DNA from: an uncultured Erysipelotrichaceae bacterium
GTDB lineage: Bacteria > Bacillota_I > Bacilli_A > RF39 > UBA660
Assembly: GCA_902795755.1 (NCBI GenBank)
Contig: CADBMO010000081.1
Coordinates: 1-8,284 of the forward strand
Reading direction: 5' to 3'
Length of the DNA stretch: 8,284 nt
A model generated the notes under the pieces. It made no database searches, had not been told where the DNA came from, and saw only the letters and a program-made list of their open reading frames with translations. Below, in pieces: positions 1-6,943 of this stretch (the stretch's first letter is position 1; the number at the start of each line of letters is the position of its first letter). The position numbers were made by a program, and so were the translations under genes.

Positions 1-21
1 AAGAAGATTAATCATCTTCTT
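1..21 (-). other. Inverted repeat at the end of map, possible start of a terminator
   Basis: AAGAAGAT, a five-base loop, ATCTTCTT gives an eight-base-pair hairpin that includes the map stop codon. The stem is poor in GC, and the bases that would hold the T-tract lie outside the window, so a terminator cannot be claimed. The two other terminators in this window also overlap stop codons, which makes it plausible. Confidence 0.3.
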
Positions 22-769
22 CTAATCTTGGTGTTAATATTTCATATCCATCTTTTGTAACTAATATTGTGTGTTCATAATGTGCTGATGGTTTACCATC
101 TTGAGTCTTTATTGTCCAACCATCATCAAGTACATATATGTCTCTTTTACCAAATGTAAGCATTGGCTCAATACATATTACCATACCCTCTTTTAATCTT
201 GGGCCTACTCCCTTAATTCCATAATTAGGTACGTCAGGATCCTCATGCATTTCAGTACCTATCCCATGTCCACATAACTCTCTTACAACACCTAAATTAT
301 GTGATTCAGCATACGTTTGAACAGCATTTGATATATCTCCAATACGATTACCAGGTTTAACTTGTTTTACACCTTCATATAAAGCAGCTTTAGTATGTTT
401 CATTAAATACTCTTTATAAGCATCTACATCTCCTACTTTATAAGTCCATGCAGCATCTCCTTGATAACCTTTATATCCTATTACCATATCAATTGTAACA
501 ATATCACCATTTTTTAATTTATAGTCAGTAGGAATACCATGAACAACAGTATCATTAACACTTATACATGTTGCACAAGGATAACCCTCATAACCTATTT
601 GGGTTGGAACACCATCATTATCCCTCATAAACTTTTCTGCAAGTTTATCTAATTCCTTTGTGGTTATACCTTCTTTAATAAATGGTTTTAAATACTTATG
701 AGTTTTAGATACTAACATACCAGCATGTCTCATTAATTCAATTTCTTCTTCGTTTTTTATAGTAATCAT
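8..769 (-). CDS. map: Type I methionine aminopeptidase
   Basis: This cytosolic metalloprotease removes the initiator methionine from new proteins after deformylation. The 253-residue chain has the full pita-bread fold and is close to the usual bacterial length (about 250-265). The expected substrate histidine is H77 in NDTVVHGIP. The five metal ligands are D94 (TIDMVIG), D105 (GYQGDAAW), H168 (GHGIGTEMHE), E201 (IEPM) and E232 (YEHTILVT); H175 is also present. There is no N-terminal SEC-C zinc extension, so it is the short type Ia form. The ATG start has AGGGAAG seven bases upstream, and the stop is TAA. It lies 44 bases downstream of the ABC transporter on the same strand with no terminator between, so read-through is possible, although a TATAAT box in the gap could drive it alone. 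In many Bacillota map sits in the ribosomal-protein cluster near adk and infA; here it does not, so it may be a relocated or second copy. The identification is secure. Confidence 0.97.
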   Translation of the reverse strand: MITIKNEEEIELMRHAGMLVSKTHKYLKPFIKEGITTKELDKLAEKFMRDNDGVPTQIGYEGYPCATCISVNDTVVHGIPTDYKLKNGDIVTIDMVIGYKGYQGDAAWTYKVGDVDAYKEYLMKHTKAALYEGVKQVKPGNRIGDISNAVQTYAESHNLGVVRELCGHGIGTEMHEDPDVPNYGIKGVGPRLKEGMVICIEPMLTFGKRDIYVLDDGWTIKTQDGKPSAHYEHTILVTKDGYEILTPRLEEDD

Positions 770-788
770 TAAATCACTTCCCTAAATA

Positions 789-816
789 ATTATACTACAT
801 TTTTTATATTTTTCTA
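789..816 (-). promoter_or_regulatory. Possible weak promoter for map
   Basis: On the minus strand a perfect TATAAT (789-794) lies in the gap before map. The best -35 is only TAGAAA (811-816) at a 16-base spacing. Predicted transcription would start near 782, which would put the ribosome binding site almost at the 5' end of the RNA. This makes the site doubtful; co-transcription with the ABC gene is the alternative. Confidence 0.35.
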
Positions 817-3800
817 CTCTGTTCTTAATGCTTCAACAGGGTCTTTTTTAGATGCCTTTTTAGCAGGTATTAAACCTCCTATTAAGGTTAATACTATTGC
901 AAGTATAACCAATACAATAGCATTATTAGCTTTAAGTGTTGCACTTAATGGAATGTTTCCAGTAAAATGATGAAGCACCTTATTTATTATTGGTATTACT
1001 GCATATGAAAAGCCAATTCCAAATAATCCTGATAATAATCCAATAATGAATGTTTCTGCGTTAAATATTGAAGAAATATTATGTTTAGACGCCCCTATTG
1101 CACGTAGTATACCTATTTCTTTTGTTCTTTCATATACAGAAATATAAGTTATAACGCCAATCATTATACTTGATACCACAAGTGATATCGAAACAAACGC
1201 AATTAAAACGTAACTTACAGCATTAACTATCGTTTTAACCGAATTCATTAATATACCAGTTGTATCAGAATAATTAATTACTTTATCGTCTTGTTTCGTT
1301 TTCTTCATAGTTTTATTATAATTATCTATAAATGATAAGAAATGTTCTTTTCCATCAAAACTATTAAAGTAAAATGAAATCATAGTAGGCTTTTTCTTAT
1401 CTTGATAACCTAATTGTATTAAATTACTATTTGCACTTTTTTTAGTATTATTAATAGATGATGTTATAACCCTTGTTAATTCATCTTCACTAAAATTTAA
1501 CGTAAACGCACTTGCTATTTTACTACTATCAACGTTAAATGATGATGCATATGACTCTGTTAGCGTTATAGTTAATTCACTTACCTTAGATAATATCGTT
1601 TTTTTCATTAGAGTTTCAGTCATTAATTTTGCTAGTTTTTCTTCTGCACCAATTACCAATGCACTGGTATTATACGAATTAACTATCGTATTTTTAAGAT
1701 CATTATTAATAACAGCCACTTTATTATTAGTATCAGTTGTTAAACTTGGATCAATCATATAATAACTATTTATATATATTTGTAACAAACTCTTTAATAA
1801 GCCAGAATATGCCTCCTTATAAACACTTGCGGGTAATACATATTTGTTTTCTAAATCTTTTAAAGACGCATTAATAGAATCAGAATTTAAATAATTACCT
1901 ACCACGGTATCAATATCATTAATAGAAATTGTACCATTTATGGTGTCAAAAATGCCACTTGTATACTCTTTTAATCTTTTATCTAATTCAGACTTAGCAG
2001 GAGTAGTATCCGTAGTTATAGAGTTTGATATATCTTTCATATAATTTTCGGTTTTATTTTTTAAATCATTTTGATCTATTTTAACGTTAAATGCTTCCTG
2101 TAGTTTTTTATTATCTACGGATATCATATTATCAAAACCAAAATCCAAATTATTATCTTTACTATCAAACCTTTTATTTGAAAAAACATCAATATCTTCA
2201 TTTGCAAGTTGTTTTTTTACAATTTCAGTATTATAAGAATGATTAATTATATTATCAATTAAATCTTCCGTATACGCAACTCCAGGTGCCAAAGCAGATG
2301 CACTTACTCCCTCTTTTTTAGTAACTACCCCAACTATTTTTAAGTCAAGTGCATTATCATATAAATTTTTTATATATCCCTCATCTTCACTTAAATCTTC
2401 ATAAACGTTATACTTACTATTATATTTATATAAATCAGTCGGATATATTAGTTTTAATTTAACATTCATTAAGTCTTTATATGAAAAGGTTTTAGCATCA
2501 TTTTTATTATCTACTTTTTCACCTTTCATTATTCTGTTAATCATATCATTTAATTCTTCTGTATCACGTAACCCTAATGAATATACTAATAGATCTGATA
2601 TTGTATTTGGCTCTGATAAAACGATCACCATCTCATTATATTTTTTAGGCCAAGTACCTGCTAATACATCATATTGTTCATCTAATACTTTCTGATTATT
2701 AATCATCTGTGAGTATATTGAACCAAATGCAGAATAACTATTAAGCATACTTGAGCCCATCATGTTACTAAACATGGTAGATGGGTTTAGTTTTGCTATT
2801 TTTTTACTAGCATCTACAGTATATATTAAAGGGTCAACACTATAATTGTATTTAATTGTTGATATATCTTTTTTTACTTTTTTATAATTGTTATTTAGAT
2901 AATTATTAAAGCTTTCTAAATCATTTGTACTAATGCTAGAAAACATTGATGTTAAATATTGTTGTTCTACTACCTTACCTGATTTATTATTCTTACCTTC
3001 ACCTTGCTGCATTGATAGCAAAACACTTGCAATATCAGTAGATTCTTGCATTATAGTAAGTGGATATGAAGTTAGTGTATCTTCCTGTATTGAGTCAACG
3101 TAGTTTTGAAATCCATTAGATACTGCAAGTATTAATGCAATACCTATAATACCAATAGACCCCGCAATAGAAACAAGCACTGTTCTAGCCTTTTTAGTCA
3201 TCAAATTATTAAACGATAGTGATAGAGCGGTTAAAAATGACATTTTTGTTTTTTTAACCTTTCTTTCCTTAACTGATTCTTTTTTCTTTTTTATTATAAA
3301 AGGATTAGAATCACTAATTATTTTCCCGTCTTTTAAATTTATAATTCTACTTGAGTATTCATTTGCAAGTTCTGGATTATGGGTTACCATAATAACAAGT
3401 TTTTCTTTAGAAATTTTTTTTAAAACATTCATTATTTGTATACTTGTTTCAGAATCAAGTGCTCCTGTTGGTTCATCTGCTAATATTATTTCAGGATTAT
3501 TAACAAGTGCTCTTGCTATTGCAACACGTTGCATTTGACCACCAGATAATTGTGATGGTCTTTTATTAATATGTTCTTTTAATCCAACATCTTCTAATGC
3601 CTTCTTACTTCTTTTTCTTCTTTCTCTTTTAGAAATACCAGAAATAGTAAGTGCTAATTCTACGTTCTTAAGTATTGTTTGATGTGGTATTAAATTATAA
3701 CTTTGAAACACAAAGCCAACTTTATTATTACGATATGTATCCCAGTTTTTATCTTTATACTTTTTAGTAGATACACCATTAATTATCAAATCACCAGAGG

Positions 3801-3972
3801 TTGCATGATCAAGCCCACCAATAATATTAAGTAAGGTCGTCTTACCAGATCCAGATGGCCCTAAAACAGATGCAAACTCACTTTCTCTAAAATTAATACT
3901 AATATTATTTAATGCTTTTTGTGTTAAAGTATTTGTTTTATACTCTTTTACTATATTTCTTAATTCTAACAT
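814..3972 (-). CDS. MacB-type ABC transporter, fused ATPase and FtsX-like permease
   Basis: This is a membrane ABC protein of the MacB/LolCDE mechanotransmission class, with ATPase and permease in one 1052-residue chain. Residues 1-225 are the ATPase: Walker A G38-T45 (GPSGSGKT), Q-loop Q90, signature LSGGQ 142-146, Walker B ending D166-E167, D-loop ALD 171-173 and H-loop H198. A Lys-rich linker (about 228-243) leads to membrane helix 1 (about 264-285). A very long extracellular region (about 286-915) follows, then three helices (about 920-947, 975-998, 1017-1037). The cytoplasmic loop ERTKEIGILRAIGAS and the C-terminal DPVEALR are classic FtsX/MacB permease motifs. The order ATPase-TM1-outer domain-TM2-4 is that of MacB, but the outer domain is far larger. 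The start is placed at the ATG at 3972, fifteen codons inside the longest frame, because AAAGGAAG lies seven bases upstream and MLELRNIVKEY is a normal start for this ATPase. The stop is TAG. The substrate (lipoprotein, peptide or antibiotic) cannot be told, and no regulator or membrane-fusion partner is adjacent. Confidence 0.93.
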   Translation of the reverse strand: MLELRNIVKEYKTNTLTQKALNNISINFRESEFASVLGPSGSGKTTLLNIIGGLDHATSGDLIINGVSTKKYKDKNWDTYRNNKVGFVFQSYNLIPHQTILKNVELALTISGISKRERRKRSKKALEDVGLKEHINKRPSQLSGGQMQRVAIARALVNNPEIILADEPTGALDSETSIQIMNVLKKISKEKLVIMVTHNPELANEYSSRIINLKDGKIISDSNPFIIKKKKESVKERKVKKTKMSFLTALSLSFNNLMTKKARTVLVSIAGSIGIIGIALILAVSNGFQNYVDSIQEDTLTSYPLTIMQESTDIASVLLSMQQGEGKNNKSGKVVEQQYLTSMFSSISTNDLESFNNYLNNNYKKVKKDISTIKYNYSVDPLIYTVDASKKIAKLNPSTMFSNMMGSSMLNSYSAFGSIYSQMINNQKVLDEQYDVLAGTWPKKYNEMVIVLSEPNTISDLLVYSLGLRDTEELNDMINRIMKGEKVDNKNDAKTFSYKDLMNVKLKLIYPTDLYKYNSKYNVYEDLSEDEGYIKNLYDNALDLKIVGVVTKKEGVSASALAPGVAYTEDLIDNIINHSYNTEIVKKQLANEDIDVFSNKRFDSKDNNLDFGFDNMISVDNKKLQEAFNVKIDQNDLKNKTENYMKDISNSITTDTTPAKSELDKRLKEYTSGIFDTINGTISINDIDTVVGNYLNSDSINASLKDLENKYVLPASVYKEAYSGLLKSLLQIYINSYYMIDPSLTTDTNNKVAVINNDLKNTIVNSYNTSALVIGAEEKLAKLMTETLMKKTILSKVSELTITLTESYASSFNVDSSKIASAFTLNFSEDELTRVITSSINNTKKSANSNLIQLGYQDKKKPTMISFYFNSFDGKEHFLSFIDNYNKTMKKTKQDDKVINYSDTTGILMNSVKTIVNAVSYVLIAFVSISLVVSSIMIGVITYISVYERTKEIGILRAIGASKHNISSIFNAETFIIGLLSGLFGIGFSYAVIPIINKVLHHFTGNIPLSATLKANNAIVLVILAIVLTLIGGLIPAKKASKKDPVEALRTE

Positions 3973-3979
3973 ATAAGCA

Positions 3980-3987
3980 CTTCCTTT
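3980..3987 (-). promoter_or_regulatory. Ribosome binding site fixing the ABC transporter start
   Basis: On the minus strand AAAGGAAG lies seven bases before the ATG at 3972. The longer frame beginning at 4017 would run through this site and adds a lysine-rich stretch absent from the family. The internal ATG is therefore preferred. Confidence 0.85.
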
Positions 3988-4044
3988 TTTGTTTTTGTAT
4001 TTAAAATAACATAACAAATAATAAAACTTTGTCGAATATAGTAT

Positions 4045-4073
4045 ATTATATCAAAATCTTTACTTTTTTTAAA
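4045..4073 (-). promoter_or_regulatory. Predicted promoter of the ABC transporter gene
   Basis: On the minus strand an extended -10, TGA-TATAAT (hexamer 4045-4050), lies 17 bases downstream of TTTAAA (4068-4073, four of six to consensus). Transcription would begin near 4037 and give a leader of about 65 bases before the ATG at 3972. It overlaps the divergent promoter of the acetyltransferase gene. A weaker alternative lies closer to the gene (TCGACA followed by TATGTT). Confidence 0.6.
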
Positions 4074-4086
4074 TATATGTTACAAT
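4059..4086 (+). promoter_or_regulatory. Predicted promoter of the GNAT acetyltransferase gene
   Basis: TTTACT (4059-4064), a 16-base spacer, and TACAAT (4081-4086) preceded by TG (4078-4079) form an extended -10 promoter. Transcription would begin near 4093, about 17 bases before the ATG at 4110. This also excludes the TTG at 4029 as the translation start from this promoter. Confidence 0.65.
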
Positions 4087-4099
4087 ATTACGAAAAAAC

Positions 4100-4104
4100 G
4101 GGGG
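4100..4104 (+). promoter_or_regulatory. Ribosome binding site for the GNAT gene
   Basis: GGGGG lies five bases before the ATG at 4110. It is the only purine-rich site near a start codon in this leader. The TTG at 4029 has no such site and lies upstream of the predicted promoter. Confidence 0.75.
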
Positions 4105-4109
4105 CTATT

Positions 4110-4922
4110 ATGGAAGACGTTACAATTCAAATAAATAATGATATTGTATGGATAAAAATTAATAATATTATATCATTAAATGATTTGTTTTATTCTTTGT
4201 ACAAAAATGGTTTGAAAGAAAACTTAATAATAAGTGATAGATTGTTTTTATGCAATGATATAATTGGTTCTTATTTATATCCCCAAAAGATTTATGCGTT
4301 AAAAAAAGATAACAACGTTTTTAATATCTCATACTTAAATGATAATAAATACGTAATTGCAAATAAAATAATTAATAACAATATGTCTTCAGAATATAGT
4401 TTCTTATTTGATGATAATAATATAAAAAAATATAGCAAATGCGAATTGGATAACATTAGACGTTTATTAATGAAAGTTGATGAATATAAAATAAGTAGAT
4501 ATATTGATATTGATACACTTTATCATAAGCTTCATATTAGACCATTATATGATTATAACTATGTTATAGAAAATGATAAAATTGCATTATCAATAAGAAA
4601 TAAAAACTTAAATAATGTCCATAATGGAGACTTTGATATAATACTTAAAAAAACAAAAGAACATATTGGAAATATTGAAATTGATAATCATGGTGAAGTT
4701 TCATATTTTGTTGATAAACCATTTAGAGGTAATCACTATGCAACTGATGCTTTAGGATTATTAATTACTTATCTAAAGCAGAAAAAGAAAACAAAAATGG
4801 ATATATCATTAGTTGCACTTAATGAATTATCCAAAAAAGTAATTATTAATAATGGAGGAATATTTGAGGAGATTATACCTTACATGGATGGTAATTATCC
4901 AATGTATTCTATAAAAATATAA
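4110..4922 (+). CDS. GNAT-family N-acetyltransferase with unassigned N-terminal domain
   Basis: The predicted cytosolic protein has 270 residues, counted from the ATG at 4110; an in-frame TTG at 4029 would add 27 residues but lies upstream of the promoter. Residues from about 155 to 265 look like a GNAT acetyl-CoA-dependent acetyltransferase. They include a strand pair (IGNIEID, EVSYFVDKPF) and the acetyl-CoA pyrophosphate loop R206-GNHYA-211, which is close to the family's R/Q-x-x-G-x-G/A. A helix DALGLLITYL follows, then the typical LNELSKKVIINNGG segment, where N238, S241 and G249-G250 match the family's N-x-x-S...GF pattern. The first 150 residues, rich in Asn, Asp, Ile and Tyr, match nothing I recognise and have no signal peptide or membrane helix. 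The acceptor substrate is unknown; known relatives act on ribosomal proteins, amines, antibiotics or small metabolites. It is the only plus-strand gene and appears monocistronic, with its own promoter and terminator. GNAT assignment of the C-terminal half is likely; the role is open. Confidence 0.8.
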   Translation: MEDVTIQINNDIVWIKINNIISLNDLFYSLYKNGLKENLIISDRLFLCNDIIGSYLYPQKIYALKKDNNVFNISYLNDNKYVIANKIINNNMSSEYSFLFDDNNIKKYSKCELDNIRRLLMKVDEYKISRYIDIDTLYHKLHIRPLYDYNYVIENDKIALSIRNKNLNNVHNGDFDIILKKTKEHIGNIEIDNHGEVSYFVDKPFRGNHYATDALGLLITYLKQKKKTKMDISLVALNELSKKVIINNGGIFEEIIPYMDGNYPMYSIKI

Positions 4923-4944
4923 AAGAGCTTAAATAAGCTCTTTT
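4921..4944. terminator. Bidirectional Rho-independent terminator
   Basis: AAAAGAGCTT, loop AAAT, AAGCTCTTTT forms a perfect ten-base-pair stem between the convergent acetyltransferase and lipoprotein genes. U-rich tracts follow on both strands. The hairpin includes the last bases of both TAA stop codons (4920-4922 plus, 4943-4945 minus), so one element serves both genes. Confidence 0.9.
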
Positions 4945-5701
4945 ATTTCATTTTATTTAATACTTTCTTATTATACTCTTCTTTAAAATCTTGTAATTTT
5001 TCAGGATATACAACCATCATTTTATGATATGCAATATCATATTGTTTACTTACGTAATCTTGAGTAACTTTATCATTATCATCTTCATACATTTTATTAA
5101 TCTTACGCTGTACATCCATACTATTATGAGTACTAATTAGTTTTTTATTAGTAACTGGTTTAGCATAAGGGACCATATACTCATTACCAAATAAATCTTG
5201 TAATTGACCATCACTTTTTTCAAATACAGCTTTATTATAATTATCTTGATAAGTTGTATATTCATCATTTACGATGACTAATTGATGATTTATTCTATCA
5301 TCATTATTTAACATACCAACCATGCAATATGCTTCATATCCACTTTTATTCAAAGTATTCATATAATACTCACTTAAGTGTCTACAAGTAGTATCACTAG
5401 TATAAAGCACATCAACACCTAACATGTTATTATTATACATATCTTTATACTTATAATTACTATTAGAATCTAAAGATAAATATCCATTATTTGCTAAATA
5501 ATTATATACATAGAAACACTGCAATGAATTTTCTAACTCTAAATCATCATAATACTCACTAACTAACGTAGTTGCTTCATCGTATAAAGTAGCATCTTTT
5601 AAATTATAACTGTTAGTTGTTTTACTACATGCACTAAATATAGTAAAAATCATAGATAAACTAACTAGTAACGATACTTTTTTTCTTAATTTACTATTCA
5701 T
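4943..5701 (-). CDS. Lipoprotein with transglutaminase-like Cys-His-Asp pattern
   Basis: The predicted cell-surface lipoprotein has 252 residues. The start is placed at the ATG at 5701, forty codons inside the longest frame, because AAGGGG lies seven bases upstream, a good promoter sits just before it, and the new N-terminus is an ideal signal peptide: basic NSKLRKK, hydrophobic 9-22, lipobox FSAC with C25. Position -3 is Phe rather than the commoner Leu, which the lipobox pattern tolerates. After a short linker, residues about 36-200 resemble the transglutaminase-like/papain-fold core: C106 in SDTTCRHLSEYY at the head of a helix, then SGYEAYCMVG, H139 in INHQLVIV, and D153 in TTYQDN as a candidate third residue. 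The spacing Cys-33-His-14-Asp fits that family. The tail (about 200-252) is charged and probably helical. The family may hydrolyse or cross-link peptides, or bind without catalysis; which applies here is unknown. I am sure of the lipoprotein and moderately sure of the fold. Confidence 0.8.
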   Translation of the reverse strand: MNSKLRKKVSLLVSLSMIFTIFSACSKTTNSYNLKDATLYDEATTLVSEYYDDLELENSLQCFYVYNYLANNGYLSLDSNSNYKYKDMYNNNMLGVDVLYTSDTTCRHLSEYYMNTLNKSGYEAYCMVGMLNNDDRINHQLVIVNDEYTTYQDNYNKAVFEKSDGQLQDLFGNEYMVPYAKPVTNKKLISTHNSMDVQRKINKMYEDDNDKVTQDYVSKQYDIAYHKMMVVYPEKLQDFKEEYNKKVLNKMK

Positions 5702-5708
5702 AATAAAA

Positions 5709-5714
5709 CCCCTT
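5709..5714 (-). promoter_or_regulatory. Ribosome binding site fixing the lipoprotein start
   Basis: On the minus strand AAGGGG lies seven bases before the ATG at 5701. The longer frame starting at 5821 would overlap the end of mnmA, run through its terminator and hide the signal peptide behind forty residues. It is rejected. Confidence 0.85.
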
Positions 5715-5729
5715 AAAAATTTGTAATAT

Positions 5730-5758
5730 ATATTAGCATAAAAAATATTTTTTGGCAA
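5730..5758 (-). promoter_or_regulatory. Predicted promoter of the lipoprotein gene
   Basis: On the minus strand TTGCCA (5753-5758, five of six to consensus), a 17-base spacer, and an extended -10, TGC-TAATAT (hexamer 5730-5735), predict transcription from about 5723. The leader would be about 22 bases and contains the ribosome binding site. The -35 box touches the tail of the mnmA terminator. Confidence 0.7.
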
Positions 5759-5782
5759 GAAAAAAGTGCCATAAAGCACTTT
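5757..5782 (-). terminator. Rho-independent terminator of mnmA
   Basis: On the minus strand AAAGTGC, loop TTTATG, GCACTTT is a seven-base-pair stem (5763-5782), followed by an unbroken T-run and then CTT. The stem begins inside the mnmA stop codon (TAA at 5781-5783). It should insulate the lipoprotein gene from mnmA transcription. Confidence 0.85.
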
Positions 5783-6887
5783 ATAAATACCATAATTTTT
5801 TACCATTTTTTCTAACTTCATTTATTATACCACCACCAAGGCATATCTCCCCATCATAGAAAACACACGCTTGACCAGGTGTAACTGATTTTACACCTTG
5901 TGGGTATTTAACTAGTATTTCATTTTCACTTAAAAACTCTAATTCAACGTCTATATCTTTTTGACGATATCTAAACTTAGCGGTACATTTACTTATTTTC
6001 TTTTCATATGTCCAGTTTATCTCATTTACTACGCACGAATCACTAACTAAGTATTCATCATTACCAGATTCAATATATAAAATATTTTTTTCTAAATCCT
6101 TACCAACAACGAACATACGATCCTTTGTACCACCAATATCAAGCCCTCTTCTTTGACCTATTGTGTAATGCATCAAACCAATATGTTTTCCAATTATTTT
6201 ACCAGTTACTATATCAACTATATCACCAGGCTGATTTGGCAAATAATTTTTTAAGAAATTAGAAAAATTTCTCTCTCCTATAAAACATATACCAGTAGAA
6301 TCTTTTTTCTTAGCAGTTACCAAATCATATTCTTCTGCTATTTTTCTTACCATCGGTTTTACCATATCACCAATTGGAAATAATACGTTTTTAAGCTGCG
6401 CTTTTGATACTTGTGACAAAAAATATGATTGATCTTTATTATCGTCAACAGCGCGCAATAGTTGACCATCTTTAACCCTACAGTAATGACCTGTTGCAAT
6501 ATAATCTGCACCAAGCTTTTCAGCTTCCTTTGCAAATTGATCAAACTTTATATATTTATTACACATTATATCTGGATTAGGAGTTCTTCCCTTTTTTAAC
6601 TCATCTAAAAAGTAAGTAAAAACATAATCCCAATACTCTTTAATAAAATCTTTTCTATAAAGTGGTATTCCTAACTTATCACATACTTTTTTTGCATCAT
6701 TATAATCTACTTCTTGAGGGCATATTCCCTCACTAGTTGTTGGCGCTCCATCTAATTCAGCATTTGCAAAAGAATCCCAATTACGCATAAAAAGGCCAAT
6801 TACTTCATAGCCTTGCTTTTGTAACATAATTGCTGCAACTGATGAATCTACTCCACCACTCATTCCAATTACAACTTTCTTTTTCAT
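5781..6887 (-). CDS. mnmA: tRNA-specific 2-thiouridylase MnmA
   Basis: This cytosolic enzyme uses ATP and relayed sulfur to convert the wobble uridine at position 34 of the Lys, Glu and Gln tRNAs to 2-thiouridine. The 368-residue length matches the family. The N-terminal PP-loop SGGVDSS (10-16) binds ATP and activates the uridine. The family's two catalytic cysteines are present: C109 in NPDIMCN and C201 in DSTGICFIGER. Further family motifs are ATGHY (131-135), KDQSYFL (151-157), HYTIGQRRGL (240-249) and the C-terminal beta-barrel ending in the GQACVFY and GGGI segments. The ATG at 6887 follows GGGGTGAT, with the GGGG core seven bases away, and an extended -10 promoter lies just upstream. 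No cysteine desulfurase gene, a frequent partner in Bacillota, is adjacent; the gene upstream is an unrelated ATPase, so the sulfur donor must be encoded elsewhere. The gene ends in a terminator that overlaps its stop codon. Identification is secure. Confidence 0.98.
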   Translation of the reverse strand: MKKKVVIGMSGGVDSSVAAIMLQKQGYEVIGLFMRNWDSFANAELDGAPTTSEGICPQEVDYNDAKKVCDKLGIPLYRKDFIKEYWDYVFTYFLDELKKGRTPNPDIMCNKYIKFDQFAKEAEKLGADYIATGHYCRVKDGQLLRAVDDNKDQSYFLSQVSKAQLKNVLFPIGDMVKPMVRKIAEEYDLVTAKKKDSTGICFIGERNFSNFLKNYLPNQPGDIVDIVTGKIIGKHIGLMHYTIGQRRGLDIGGTKDRMFVVGKDLEKNILYIESGNDEYLVSDSCVVNEINWTYEKKISKCTAKFRYRQKDIDVELEFLSENEILVKYPQGVKSVTPGQACVFYDGEICLGGGIINEVRKNGKKLWYL

Positions 6888-6911
6888 AGTATCACCCCAA
6901 TTACTCGTTAT

Positions 6912-6940
6912 ATAATAACACTAATTTTTAAAATTAACAA
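6912..6940 (-). promoter_or_regulatory. Predicted promoter of mnmA
   Basis: On the minus strand TTGTTA (6935-6940, four of six), a 17-base spacer, and an extended -10, TGT-TATTAT (hexamer 6912-6917, five of six), predict a start near 6905. The leader would be about 17 bases. No terminator separates mnmA from the upstream ATPase gene (a 56-base gap holding only an AT-only inverted repeat), so some read-through is also possible. Confidence 0.65.
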
Positions 6941-6943
6941 CAA

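Noticed and set aside
3973..4017. Fifteen-codon N-terminal extension of the ABC transporter
   Set aside because: The AAAGGAAG site lies inside it, directly before the ATG at 3972, and the family normally starts with the ATPase strand seen there.
4029..4109. N-terminal extension of the acetyltransferase from a TTG codon
   Set aside because: It has no ribosome binding site and spans the predicted promoter; the ATG at 4110 has a GGGGG site and follows the predicted transcription start.
5702..5821. Forty-codon N-terminal extension of the lipoprotein overlapping mnmA
   Set aside because: It would run through the mnmA terminator and the lipoprotein promoter, and would bury a clear signal peptide; the ATG at 5701 has a good ribosome binding site.
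6359..6544. A 61-codon minus-strand open frame inside mnmA
   Set aside because: It lies in another frame within the conserved part of mnmA, has no ribosome binding site, and its translation resembles no protein; it is a shadow of mnmA.
6920..6937. AT-only inverted repeat between the ATPase and mnmA genes as a terminator
   Set aside because: The stem has no GC core and almost no loop, and it overlaps the mnmA promoter spacer; it is unlikely to stop transcription.
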